Shown one piece after another: positions 27,562 to 35,700 of a stretch of DNA of 52,366 nt. Source of the stretch: an uncultured Roseburia sp. Lineage in GTDB: Bacteria > Bacillota > Clostridia > Lachnospirales > Lachnospiraceae. Numbering within the stretch: position 1 is the stretch's first letter; each line of letters begins with the position of its first letter. The translations under genes were made by a program, and so were the position numbers. The notes below the pieces were generated by a model. It was not told the origin of the DNA. It made no database searches and saw only the letters and a program-made list of their open reading frames with translations. The DNA is taken from positions 1-52,366 of the forward strand of contig CAMUHN010000015.1 in assembly GCA_947088675.1 (NCBI GenBank), given 5' to 3'.

Positions 27562-27590
27562 ATTCTAACATTAACCGTTTTTTTTGTAAA
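27562..27590 (-). promoter_or_regulatory. Promoter of the tail-anchored protein gene
   Basis: Minus strand: TTTACA (27590-27585), 17 bases, TAGAAT (27567-27562), 51 bases before the ATG. Confidence 0.6.
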
Positions 27591-27690
27591 GCCATAAAAA
27601 GTCATGAATCTGCATAACCCGATTGCGGTTCCTGTCCGGATTCCCCTGATTCCGGCTGGACCGAAACCGGCACCGGAGTGATTTTCCTGC

Positions 27691-27713
27691 ATAAAATAAC
27701 ATAAATATTTTAT
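27691..27713 (+). promoter_or_regulatory. Operator-like inverted repeat before the SOD-like gene
   Basis: ATAAAATA (27691-27698) and TATTTTAT (27706-27713) are perfect 8-bp inverted arms around ACATAAA. It ends 14 bases before the ATG and would overlap promoter or leader. It does not match the Fur or PerR boxes I know. Confidence 0.45.
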
Positions 27714-27727
27714 TACAGGAGCTTTCC

Positions 27728-28222
27728 ATGATGGAAGACACCACACCTGCACTTTCCTTTCTGCAGACATTGCTGTATAAACTGCCTTCTGCTGCCGCTG
27801 CTGTTACCGGAAATGAAGATTTTCCGAATTTAAACGGTACCGTCCGCTTTTACGCCACTCCGTATGGAGGAACCTTAATCGAATCCGAATTTTTCGAACT
27901 CCCGGTCACAGATGAAAACGGAAAATTTCGGTTTTACGGATTTCATATTCATGAAAACGGAGACTGTACGCTTCCGTTTTCCGACACCGGAGCGCATTAT
28001 AATCCTGCCGGCGACAAACATCCCATGCATTATGGGGATCTGATTCCTCTATTCGGAAACAACGGATACGCATGGTCCTGTTTTTACAATGAACGCATCA
28101 ATATTGCTGAAATTATGGGGAAAAGCATTGTCGTCCACGAAATGGCAGATGATTTTACGACACAGCCCTCTGGAAATTCCGGAGAAAAAATCGGCTGCGG
28201 CGTGATCAGAGAAATTTCATAA
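27728..28222 (+). CDS. Cu/Zn superoxide dismutase-like protein, no signal peptide
   Basis: A protein of 164 residues with the SOD_Cu motifs. GFHIHENGDC gives copper His73 and His75 and Cys80; GAHYNPAGDKHPMHYGD gives bridging/zinc His90, His98, His101 and Asp104; SIVVHEMADD gives copper His137; GEKIGCGVI gives Cys157 for the disulfide. All metal ligands are therefore present. The usual active-site Arg before that Cys is Lys154, and the loop between the second and third zinc ligands is only two residues long. No signal peptide is visible, although bacterial Cu/Zn SODs are normally exported. AGGAG lies six bases before the ATG. It stands alone on the plus strand. Dismutase activity or a copper role is inferred. 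Confidence 0.88.
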   Translation: MMEDTTPALSFLQTLLYKLPSAAAAVTGNEDFPNLNGTVRFYATPYGGTLIESEFFELPVTDENGKFRFYGFHIHENGDCTLPFSDTGAHYNPAGDKHPMHYGDLIPLFGNNGYAWSCFYNERINIAEIMGKSIVVHEMADDFTTQPSGNSGEKIGCGVIREIS

Positions 28223-28293
28223 ATACTGCAAAACGCAGATAATTACACGAGGCAAAGAGAGAAAATGCAGCATACCATTTTTACGACAGCAAA

Positions 28294-28319
28294 GCAGGCG
28301 GTTTAAAAAAGCCGCCTGC
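28294..28319. terminator. Hairpin between SOD-like gene and radical SAM operon
   Basis: GCAGGCGG (28294-28301) pairs perfectly with CCGCCTGC (28312-28319). T-rich runs follow on both sides but are short, so it may end both converging transcripts only partly. Confidence 0.6.
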
Positions 28320-28342
28320 CAGTTTTAAACGCGCGGCGTCCG

Positions 28343-29515
28343 TCAGAAAAAATTGTCCTCTAAAATTTCTCGGCCATATGTACAGGCCCGCCCCGTATCC
28401 AGATATTGCTGCACTAACTGATTATGTTGGGAATGTCTGCAAAACCTTATATTACACCATGCAGAATTACAATTATAATATTTTAATATATTTTTCGTAT
28501 ATTCACTGTTTTGATCTAAAATATGCCCTAACGCAAATTGCGGTTTTCGATTCTCCGCTATGGAAGGACAGGAATAAACATACCCATCCGGCGTAATTAA
28601 CCTGTTCTCAAGAACCACAAAACAATTGGCAAAATTTTGCGGCGGCAATCTATCCGGATTTAACTGTGCAATCGCGCGCTCTCTTCCATTGCGCGCAAAA
28701 TCCTCCATCTGCTCAAAATTAGCGCATTGGCTCAAAAAAAGATCAAATCCCGGATCTTTCAGACATAGTTGTTCTTTATATTGAATCGCTTTTAACAACT
28801 CCTGTTCTCCCGGTATGAAATTCCTGTTTTCATGATAAACGGATTCATTGAGATGTTCCGGATCGCTCAATACAAACGCCCTTTTAAATTGAATATTAAA
28901 TCGATCAATCTGCCTTTTTGACGTTTTTAACAGTTTGTATAATATATATGAGAGCCTGATGCAATCCACCGCATTTCCATGATAATATAATAAGCTGACT
29001 CCGAGCATATTTAACTGATCCATATTCATGTATGTTTCAATGTTACTGATTACTTTTTGTTGGAATGCCGGATCTCTTCCGGCATACAGATGATTCGTGA
29101 CCGAATAAAGTGAAACTCTTAACCACGAAAGCAAGCCTGGCCATTCGCCTTCCGGAATAAATACTCCATTTGTAATCAATCCGATTTGCGGATTCGAATC
29201 CCCATTTTTCAGCCTGCAAATCGTTTTATTAAAATCGGGATATAATGTTGGTTCTCCTCCTCCTGCTAATGATATAGCTTTGGGAGAAATCTCATTTAGT
29301 ACCAGATCTATCCATTCTTCTTCAAAAAACTGATCCCCTTTCTCTCGAAAATGACAATGAAAACAATTCAAATTGCACTGATCGGTTAATTGTAATTCTA
29401 TCATACCGGCCTGTTTGGGATTTAAATCATTGCTGATCCTTTTCCTTTTATATGAAATACGGTCAATATAATTCAAAATTCTTCCCGGTTCTAAACATTG
29501 TTTAATATAATGCAT
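28343..29515 (-). CDS. Radical SAM protein with SPASM-like C-terminus (third of three)
   Basis: A protein of 390 residues. The radical SAM cluster motif is CNLNCFHC (Cys47, 51, 54), with SLAGGGEPTLYP as the SAM-binding GGE motif. The C-terminal part has SPASM-like cysteines: CFVVLENR...TPDGYVYSCP, then YYNCNSAWCNIRFC, suggesting extra iron-sulfur clusters as in peptide-modifying enzymes. The N-terminal 40 residues are basic. Last gene of the operon, 18 bases after the second radical SAM gene, with a weak ribosome site. The region around 28440-28510 is strikingly A/T-rich compared with the flanking core genes, suggesting transfer. I recognise no named family; the substrate is unknown. Confidence 0.85.
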   Translation of the reverse strand: MHYIKQCLEPGRILNYIDRISYKRKRISNDLNPKQAGMIELQLTDQCNLNCFHCHFREKGDQFFEEEWIDLVLNEISPKAISLAGGGEPTLYPDFNKTICRLKNGDSNPQIGLITNGVFIPEGEWPGLLSWLRVSLYSVTNHLYAGRDPAFQQKVISNIETYMNMDQLNMLGVSLLYYHGNAVDCIRLSYILYKLLKTSKRQIDRFNIQFKRAFVLSDPEHLNESVYHENRNFIPGEQELLKAIQYKEQLCLKDPGFDLFLSQCANFEQMEDFARNGRERAIAQLNPDRLPPQNFANCFVVLENRLITPDGYVYSCPSIAENRKPQFALGHILDQNSEYTKNILKYYNCNSAWCNIRFCRHSQHNQLVQQYLDTGRACTYGREILEDNFF

Positions 29516-29533
29516 GATTTCTCTACCTGTTTT

Positions 29534-30688
29534 CTAAATAAAATTAATTAGCATATTGTCAGTTAAAATACAGTTTTCCATTATTTTATTGTGTTCATAA
29601 TAGGTACATCTTGGACAGATTTCCCTGATTTGTCTTTCCGTTATGAAATGAAATATATTCCAGTGTTTATCACTCCCCCATATTTGAGATATCCTGTTTA
29701 AATCAGCCTCATTTGTTAACAGCCTCATGGCATCATCGCTTCTTCTGTCACAGCAGACATTAAGACAGTAGGAATCTTTTGTCCCCTCCCCTATGGGCGG
29801 CATTAATGTTGCCGTCATAAAGACTGCAAAACATTGTTTAAAATCATTGCATTTTTGAAACTTATCGTCAAATTTTCCCAACGTATAATAAAAACCAAAA
29901 TCCGGTCTTTTCGTCTGCTCTACTATACGGACCTGTTCTTTGAATAATTCAATTTCTTCGCCTGAAAACGCAAAATTACCATCTGAATCAAAGGGAACTG
30001 CCGCCGGGCGAATATGCAGGCTGTTACAGCCAATCTCCTGTGCGATCCTCGCAGCTTCGCTGATTTCTCTGATATTATCCTTATATAACAACATTCTGTA
30101 ATTGACGCCATTTGACGGCGATTCTTTCCCTAAATTGCATTCTTTTTTTCTGGAAAGCCGACATAATAAATCCATGTTGTCGATGATTTGATCAAAAAGT
30201 TTTGAACTTTCCTCCAATCCTTTATATTGATTAAACGTAGTGGAGCAAGCCGCGTCGACGGAAACCGCTACATATTGATTGACCAGCAATTCTTCCAGAT
30301 ATTTATGAATCAGAGTGCCGTTTGTTACGGTAGCGACGTCAACTCCATTTCGATTTAACTCCAGTAAAAACCGGCCGGTATATGGATTACACAACGGTTC
30401 ACCCCCTCCTGCAATACATACCGCTTCCACTCCATACTTTCCATCGGCGCTTTTCCATTGCGAAATAAATTTAACAAAGTTTATTAAAACATCATCTGAC
30501 AGCATTCTTTCATTCTTTCGAACTTTCCATGCATTGCACCATTCGCACGATAAATTGCAATAATTCGACGGATCCACCGTAATCAACGCAGGCGGCGGAC
30601 ATTTCCCGTTTTTCTGTATTAATTTCCAGCGCTCCAGATGACTAAATAACTTGCCCGTATTGAAAGAAGTCCAATTTCTGTATTTCAT
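29534..30688 (-). CDS. Radical SAM protein (second of three)
   Basis: A protein of 384 residues. The cluster motif CNLSCEWC is at Cys44, 48 and 51, and VCIAGGGEPLCNP is the GGE motif. The middle includes TVTNGTLIHKY and VAVSVDAA, typical radical SAM barrel strands. Further cysteines (CFAVF, YCLNVCCDRR, ICPRCTYY, NC near the end) suggest an auxiliary cluster domain, although spacing differs from classical SPASM. AGGAG lies 9 bases upstream of the ATG and overlaps the stop region of the preceding gene, six bases away. It is clearly different in sequence from its two neighbours, so the three are not a recent duplication. Substrate unknown. Confidence 0.85.
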   Translation of the reverse strand: MKYRNWTSFNTGKLFSHLERWKLIQKNGKCPPPALITVDPSNYCNLSCEWCNAWKVRKNERMLSDDVLINFVKFISQWKSADGKYGVEAVCIAGGGEPLCNPYTGRFLLELNRNGVDVATVTNGTLIHKYLEELLVNQYVAVSVDAACSTTFNQYKGLEESSKLFDQIIDNMDLLCRLSRKKECNLGKESPSNGVNYRMLLYKDNIREISEAARIAQEIGCNSLHIRPAAVPFDSDGNFAFSGEEIELFKEQVRIVEQTKRPDFGFYYTLGKFDDKFQKCNDFKQCFAVFMTATLMPPIGEGTKDSYCLNVCCDRRSDDAMRLLTNEADLNRISQIWGSDKHWNIFHFITERQIREICPRCTYYEHNKIMENCILTDNMLINFI

Positions 30689-30694
30689 TCTGTT

Positions 30695-32044
30695 TCAACT
30701 CCTGCCTGCCAGATAATTTTCCAATGCGCATGCCAGCTGGTCAGGACAGGATGTGCCTTTGTTCTGACAGTCAATGCCTTTTAGCCGGCCTATCACATCT
30801 TCAATCTTCATTCCGCGTGCCAGCGCACAGATGCCTTTTAGATTAGCCTCGCATCCGCCTGTGAACTGAACGGATTCGATAATGCCCTTTTTACTGTTTA
30901 CAGAGTACCGGATCGATACCGCATGCGTACCCCTCGTTTTAAAATGATAAGTCTCGATGCTGTCGTCTCGCTCATTGCGCTTTATGTAGTCAACAATATT
31001 TTTATCCCTGAAAAATACAAACCATTTCTGAGCTATCTCAAGGCTGACTTTTCCCTGCAGAATCAGGTCGACAATATACCAATCCACAAAACAATAATTT
31101 TCACAGTTTTCACCATCCGCATACTTTACACGATTTGTCAGGTTGCTGTCATTCACCTGAGCAGCCATTTTATCCGCGTCATGTATGCTAAATTCCCCAA
31201 AATCTGTCTTACCGCGCATACCGCATCCAAATGACCGGAACATGCCGTCTTCCAGAATATGATTGCCTCTGAAATGAAGCGGCAGACACCACTCCGGAAT
31301 ATGGCATCCATGAAGATGCTTTCTGTTCTCAATAAAATAAGATAATTCCCTGTAATGTTCTTTCATATTTCTTACAATCAGATCATTTGTGGTATCCAGA
31401 TATCCGGTGAATTTCAATTCCTGCTCCCTTGTCGGCGTTCCGTTATCGCCGCTGTAATTAAAAACATAATGCGCCGGCATAAAGAGCATTCCGTTTTCTA
31501 TAAATTCCCGATACTCCGCTTCCAGATATCTTACATATTCATGAAATTTGGATATATTTGCCGAATTAATCGTACACAACAGCATGACGGGTATCCCATT
31601 GTTCAGCAGTTTTCCCAAATTCTGCAAGACACGGTTAAATAAGGGTACATTCTTTCCAAACCGGGTATGATTCGCCGCAATAGAATTGCCGTCTAAGCTT
31701 AAGGCAATAAACACTTTTCCATGATTTTTTATCCTGTTTATCAAATTATCATTGATCAGCGTTCCGTTCGTCACAATCCTGAACCATTTATCCGAAAATT
31801 CAGACAGCATCATGTCCAAAAGCTCCGGATATAATGTGACTTCCCCTCCGGAATACTCAATTAACTGTATAGACGGAAATCTCGTGTCCAAAAGCGTTTT
31901 CACCGCTGAAATATTATCTTTTGCATTGATGATATCCTGTTCGGTAAGCCTGTGAAATTCATGCTTTTCCCAGTCGCAGTAACTGCACCGGAGATTACAC
32001 TGATTCGTCATGCTTAATATCTGCGCCGCAAATTTTTCCATCAT
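30695..32044 (-). CDS. Radical SAM protein fused to a C-terminal TSCPD domain (first of three)
   Basis: A protein of 449 residues. The cluster motif CNLRCSYC is at Cys16, 20 and 23, right at the N-terminus; IEYSGGEVTLYPEL is the GGE motif. Middle cysteines (GCHIPEWCLP, FGCGMRG, NCENYCF) may hold an auxiliary cluster. The last 80 residues resemble the small TIGR03905-type TSCPD protein: FTGGCEANL (Cys398), LKGIDC (426), TSCPDQLA (431-438). The first Cys of that family is replaced by His374. Such TSCPD domains also end some ribonucleotide reductases. The ATG at 32044 overlaps the GH13 stop (ATGA) behind GGGGAG, so translation is coupled. The substrate is unknown. Confidence 0.85.
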   Translation of the reverse strand: MMEKFAAQILSMTNQCNLRCSYCDWEKHEFHRLTEQDIINAKDNISAVKTLLDTRFPSIQLIEYSGGEVTLYPELLDMMLSEFSDKWFRIVTNGTLINDNLINRIKNHGKVFIALSLDGNSIAANHTRFGKNVPLFNRVLQNLGKLLNNGIPVMLLCTINSANISKFHEYVRYLEAEYREFIENGMLFMPAHYVFNYSGDNGTPTREQELKFTGYLDTTNDLIVRNMKEHYRELSYFIENRKHLHGCHIPEWCLPLHFRGNHILEDGMFRSFGCGMRGKTDFGEFSIHDADKMAAQVNDSNLTNRVKYADGENCENYCFVDWYIVDLILQGKVSLEIAQKWFVFFRDKNIVDYIKRNERDDSIETYHFKTRGTHAVSIRYSVNSKKGIIESVQFTGGCEANLKGICALARGMKIEDVIGRLKGIDCQNKGTSCPDQLACALENYLAGRS

Positions 32045-33285
32045 TTTTTTATCTCCCCTTTCGAAAGGAACCATTCTGAAATTACCTGGCGATGGACACT
32101 GACCGATGGTTTTGGATGAATACAGTCAAATTTCCATATTTTTACATTGCTCGCATCGTACTGCATCCTGACAGTAAAACTCATATTGCAAAAATCCATT
32201 TCAAAACCATATTCCATCTGTTCAAAGAAAACTCTGACAAAATTGTCTTTTTGCACCGTTTCCCTCCTGCAGTCCCTGCTTTCCCGGCCCTGCCCTCCCA
32301 TAACTTGTTTTCTTACTTTGATTGCTTCTTCAATATGACGTGTAAAATGATACCTGTCAGATGTGTCTTCCCTGAAACGCAGATTCCGCTGCGTTTTAAC
32401 ATTATCTAACTGTACGCATTCACCATATTCCATACCAATTGTTATTTCAAACCCATAGGACCAGAAAGCGGTAAAATACAATCTCATCAAAAAGAGAGAT
32501 ACATTTCCACACGTTTCCGACATCAATCTGATTGAATCATGATTCTCCGGAAATGAAATGCTTTTTATATATTTACTGAACACTTCCTGTTCTGCTGACA
32601 GCCAGTCTGCTTTGTAATCCCACCATTTGGATGAATTATATAAATAATCAAATCCGGCATACGCCAAACCGATCCGCGTATTCTCCGGACACAGATAAGC
32701 CTCGCCTATAAAAATAATATCCTGATCTGTTTTTTTTATCTCCCGCAGTAACCATATCCAGAATGCGGGATTAACCTGATCTGCCGCATCACAGCGAAAT
32801 CCGCGGAAACCCAGTTTTATATAATATCTGCACACGTCCAGCATATAATCCCACAAACCGGATTTTATGTTGTTATAATCCAGCTGTGCGCAGTCATACC
32901 ATATGAGAGTTTTCCCGATATCTCTCCCTGTCGGCGTTTTAACCCTGCCATTCTCATAACAATAAAAGTCCGGATGACTTTTCACCAGCTCACTGTCTGC
33001 CGCCGTATGATTGACTACCAAATCAACGATTGGACGCATGCCGTTTTTGTTACATACACTGACCCAGTCTTTTATCTGCGTATCCATACTTGGACCGCTG
33101 TCAAAAGACAATTGATCAAACCGGTAATAATTGGCTATGGCATAAATGTTTTTTGACTCTCCTGTCTCAAAAAACGGGTTAAAATACACTGCATCAAACC
33201 CCATCACTTTTGCGCCGTGAATCATCTCATACATTTCTTCATTATTTTTTACATATCTTGGAAAAACATTATAGATATTTATCAT
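32041..33285 (-). CDS. GH13 alpha-amylase-fold enzyme, GlgE/maltosyltransferase-like
   Basis: A short GH13 protein of 414 residues. The four conserved regions are present: DLVVNH (88-93), FRGFRCDAAD with nucleophile Asp166, FIGEAY with acid/base Glu195, and FPENHD with His249-Asp250. The start (VFPRYVKNNEEM...FNPFFETGESKNIYAIANYYRFD) recalls alpha-amylase-type maltosyltransferases rather than secreted amylases. No signal peptide, so it works in the cytoplasm on a small or phosphorylated alpha-glucoside, or on a sugar attached to another molecule. The C-terminal beta domain is small. GGAGG precedes the ATG; 46 bases separate it from the EpsG-like gene, and its stop overlaps the next start. Its company with radical SAM enzymes is unusual. 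Confidence 0.85.
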   Translation of the reverse strand: MINIYNVFPRYVKNNEEMYEMIHGAKVMGFDAVYFNPFFETGESKNIYAIANYYRFDQLSFDSGPSMDTQIKDWVSVCNKNGMRPIVDLVVNHTAADSELVKSHPDFYCYENGRVKTPTGRDIGKTLIWYDCAQLDYNNIKSGLWDYMLDVCRYYIKLGFRGFRCDAADQVNPAFWIWLLREIKKTDQDIIFIGEAYLCPENTRIGLAYAGFDYLYNSSKWWDYKADWLSAEQEVFSKYIKSISFPENHDSIRLMSETCGNVSLFLMRLYFTAFWSYGFEITIGMEYGECVQLDNVKTQRNLRFREDTSDRYHFTRHIEEAIKVRKQVMGGQGRESRDCRRETVQKDNFVRVFFEQMEYGFEMDFCNMSFTVRMQYDASNVKIWKFDCIHPKPSVSVHRQVISEWFLSKGEIKK

Positions 33286-33331
33286 TTTCTTCCTCCGCAG
33301 ATTACAAACCGCCTCGCAGATCTCTTAAAAA

Positions 33332-34444
33332 TCAGGGCATACTGGGAGCGGAGTATCCTCTTTCTAACAAACTGACATACGGATAAACCTGATGAAACCC
33401 GTTGGCTGCTGCAAACAGAAAATACCCGGCTCCAAACAGCAGCCATAAAAGCAGGACAAAACGATACGTCATATGCTCTCTCTTACCGCGTTTCTTATCC
33501 CTGCGGTAAGAAGCGATGATGTCCGGAACCGCAATCAGAGAAAACACAAACGGGTAAACGGCAAACCGCTCCAAAATAAAGTGTTTTGTGATAAAAAAAC
33601 TGATCAAAATATTGATAAACGCACTGTTTAAACAGATCGTGCGGGCCATTGTATCCTCCATTCTTTTTCGAAACAGAAACAGCAAAACACCGTATAAAAT
33701 CGCCGGGACTACATAGAGAAACGTATTTGCACTCCAAAAATCCGTATCAGGGTAAGCCGCGTATTTCATCGGAAGATACGGCTGAACATACAAAAACAGA
33801 CGGTCAAACAAAACATATACCAGCAGGGCTGCGATTGCAATGGACACCCAATACCTGATTGTCGCCTTTTTTGTCAACAGGAAATAAAGAGGCCACACAA
33901 ACCACAGAGAATTGTGCAGCAGCCCTCCAAAAATAAGGATAAGCGTATACGGAATTATTTTTTTCTCTTTTAAAAAAGGATACGCAAACAGAAAAAAACA
34001 CAACGCAATCGACTGTCGGATCAGATTCATATGATAAGCCAGAAACTGAAGCGTGATATAAAGATAAATGCTGACCCATGGCATCTTCGAATAACGACGC
34101 ACAAACCAGAGCAAAACAGCTATCAGAAAAACATTGATTCCAGCCAGCATCACCGGATAAGACAAATGCAGCAGCTGAAAAAATTTACAGATTAAAAAGA
34201 ATCCCGGTTCGTACCAGAAATCATGAAAAATAACATCCAATGTCCACTCTGTTGCCACCATATCAAAAATTAATCGATAAGAAAAATAATCAAAACCGAT
34301 TGCGTAACGAAATGATGTTAGCAGAAGCAGCACAAAAAATGCCAGCACAAGATAGAAATCCCTCGCCCTCGTGCCAGATTTCTTTTCGGTTAATACATAC
34401 CCCAATCCTGTCAGTCCGAAAATCGTAACATAATAAATTGCCAT
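33332..34444 (-). CDS. EpsG-like polytopic membrane protein
   Basis: A protein of 370 residues that is nearly all membrane helices. SFRYAIGFDYFSYR near residue 45 is the hallmark of the EpsG family, linked to exopolysaccharide polymerisation, and GGLLHNSLWF further on is also typical. Inferred role: polymerase or ligase of a surface glycan at the membrane. No glycosyltransferases or Wzx/Wzz genes are nearby. It starts the series that continues with GH13 and three radical SAM genes, 46 bases apart; a shared message is likely but not proven. AAAGG lies 9 bases before the ATG, with a promoter candidate at 34465-34494. Confidence 0.82.
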   Translation of the reverse strand: MAIYYVTIFGLTGLGYVLTEKKSGTRARDFYLVLAFFVLLLLTSFRYAIGFDYFSYRLIFDMVATEWTLDVIFHDFWYEPGFFLICKFFQLLHLSYPVMLAGINVFLIAVLLWFVRRYSKMPWVSIYLYITLQFLAYHMNLIRQSIALCFFLFAYPFLKEKKIIPYTLILIFGGLLHNSLWFVWPLYFLLTKKATIRYWVSIAIAALLVYVLFDRLFLYVQPYLPMKYAAYPDTDFWSANTFLYVVPAILYGVLLFLFRKRMEDTMARTICLNSAFINILISFFITKHFILERFAVYPFVFSLIAVPDIIASYRRDKKRGKREHMTYRFVLLLWLLFGAGYFLFAAANGFHQVYPYVSLLERGYSAPSMP

Positions 34445-34464
34445 GGGGATTTTCCTTTCTTTTC

Positions 34465-34494
34465 TTTATATACACATACTATAATAGATGACAA
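34465..34494 (-). promoter_or_regulatory. Promoter candidate of the EpsG/GH13/radical SAM series
   Basis: Minus strand: TTGTCA (34494-34489), 18 bases, TATAAA (34470-34465), about 20 bases before the ATG. A second -10-like TATAGT lies within the spacer. Confidence 0.5.
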
Positions 34495-34515
34495 AATCAA
34501 TTTTTAGGGCACCGG

Positions 34516-35112
34516 TTACTGAATGGATGTCCTGCTTACAACAAACGTGGGCGTTACATTAAATGTCGCGTTTTCGGAAACTGCCTGTCCAAGCGTTCCG
34601 ACCACATACATAGCGCCTTCCTGGTTCGCATCCAGTACCATAACATTCATATCCTGTTTCTTGTTGGCTGCAAGCCATCTGGCCTGCGTCAGATTGGTCG
34701 GCATCTGATTTTTCGTTTCTTCCTGTTTTAACCCGATTGCAATCTGATTTGCACCGACTGTTCCATTGTCGCTCCACTCAATATTTTTAATCTTCTCCAG
34801 ATCAACTTTCGTATAGGTAACGTCAACACGCACCGGGACATTCGAATTATTTTTGACATTGATCCTTGGTGATATTACTTTATTCTGAGTTGAAACGCCG
34901 TTGCTGATATTAAATGGTACAAATGTCGGCATCGTTACGGAAAGGATCGTCGGATCGATCGTTCCGACCATCTCCATCTGACCTGACCCTCCAACCGGAA
35001 TATCTCTGGTAGAAGTGGAATCTGCAGCAAACAGAGATGATGGATCTGCCGTAGCCGAAAACAGCAGCGATGCAGCCAATGCAAGCTGTAAAAAACGTGT
35101 TTTTCTTTTCAT
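34516..35112 (-). CDS. Secreted WxL-like surface protein
   Basis: A protein of 198 residues with a clear signal peptide: KRK, a hydrophobic stretch, and a probable cut around Ala29-Ala30. The mature part is beta-rich: VGTIDPTILSVTMPTFVPFNI, then RINVKNNSNVPVRVDVTYT and a C-terminal NVTPTFVVSRTSIQ. This recalls small WxL or alternate-exported beta-sandwich proteins of Firmicutes; I do not see a convincing pair of WxL motifs, so the call is by resemblance. It has no sortase motif. AGGAGG precedes the ATG. It follows the gene of a membrane-anchored partner by 45 bases, like WxL proteins with their DUF916 companions. Confidence 0.7.
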   Translation of the reverse strand: MKRKTRFLQLALAASLLFSATADPSSLFAADSTSTRDIPVGGSGQMEMVGTIDPTILSVTMPTFVPFNISNGVSTQNKVISPRINVKNNSNVPVRVDVTYTKVDLEKIKNIEWSDNGTVGANQIAIGLKQEETKNQMPTNLTQARWLAANKKQDMNVMVLDANQEGAMYVVGTLGQAVSENATFNVTPTFVVSRTSIQ

Positions 35113-35157
35113 AAGTATCCTCCTGCCTGCATCTATTACAGTATGTCTATAACGTAT

Positions 35158-35667
35158 TTAATTTTGTATCGTGAGGGTAATCTGCGCCCCCGTCTGTCCG
35201 ATATATTCCTTTGTCTCCTCATCATAGGCAGAAAAATATGCTGTGGCGTGATAAGTTCCCTGTTCGAGCACTTTATCCAGCTTCACCGAGTCAATATAAG
35301 TACCAGGCTTTAAATATTTGGAAGCATATACTTCTTCCTCCGTATCATTTATGCGGATACTCACCTGAAGCAGCTTTGCGTTATTTCCCGGATTCTCGAT
35401 CAGAAGATTTCCTTTGGACGTACCGTTCAAAAAAACAGGAGACGTATTAATGGAAAATGCAATCATGCTGCGGTCAAGCATTTCCTGCAGCTGCGCTCTC
35501 CTTTCATCCAGATCAACTCCCGGCATAATACCTACTGTTGCATTATCGTCATAGAGCAGATCTTCTTCCGACGACTTTGTAAACAGAAAATAACACACTG
35601 CCACAGTAACCAGCAGCAGCAACAGAATCCCTGTCACAGATAACACAGCTTTTTTTCTTTTACTCAT
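35158..35667 (-). CDS. Membrane-anchored extracellular beta-sandwich protein
   Basis: A protein of 169 residues: basic N-terminus (MSKRKK), one transmembrane helix (about 8-29), and an extracellular domain with alternating strands. Segments such as GNLLIENPGNNAKLLQVSIRI, SKYLKPGTYIDSVKL and GTYHATAYFSAYDEETKEYIG fit an Ig-like fold; I have seen similar stand-alone domains in Lachnospiraceae but cannot name the family. GGGAGG precedes the ATG and a strong promoter lies at 35701-35729. First gene of a two-gene unit with the WxL-like protein; the pair may build or hold a surface layer component. Confidence 0.75.
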   Translation of the reverse strand: MSKRKKAVLSVTGILLLLLVTVAVCYFLFTKSSEEDLLYDDNATVGIMPGVDLDERRAQLQEMLDRSMIAFSINTSPVFLNGTSKGNLLIENPGNNAKLLQVSIRINDTEEEVYASKYLKPGTYIDSVKLDKVLEQGTYHATAYFSAYDEETKEYIGQTGAQITLTIQN

Positions 35668-35700
35668 CTTCTTTTCCCTCCCTCTTAAACTACAATAGTA

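Noticed and set aside
28265-28306. Tiny 13-codon frame near the radical SAM genes as a possible precursor peptide
   Set aside because: It runs into the terminator hairpin, lies on the opposite strand, has no ribosome site and no Cys/Gly-rich core.
28343-32044. Three radical SAM genes as recent duplicates
   Set aside because: Their lengths, cluster-motif surroundings and cysteine patterns differ throughout, so they are distinct families or old paralogs.
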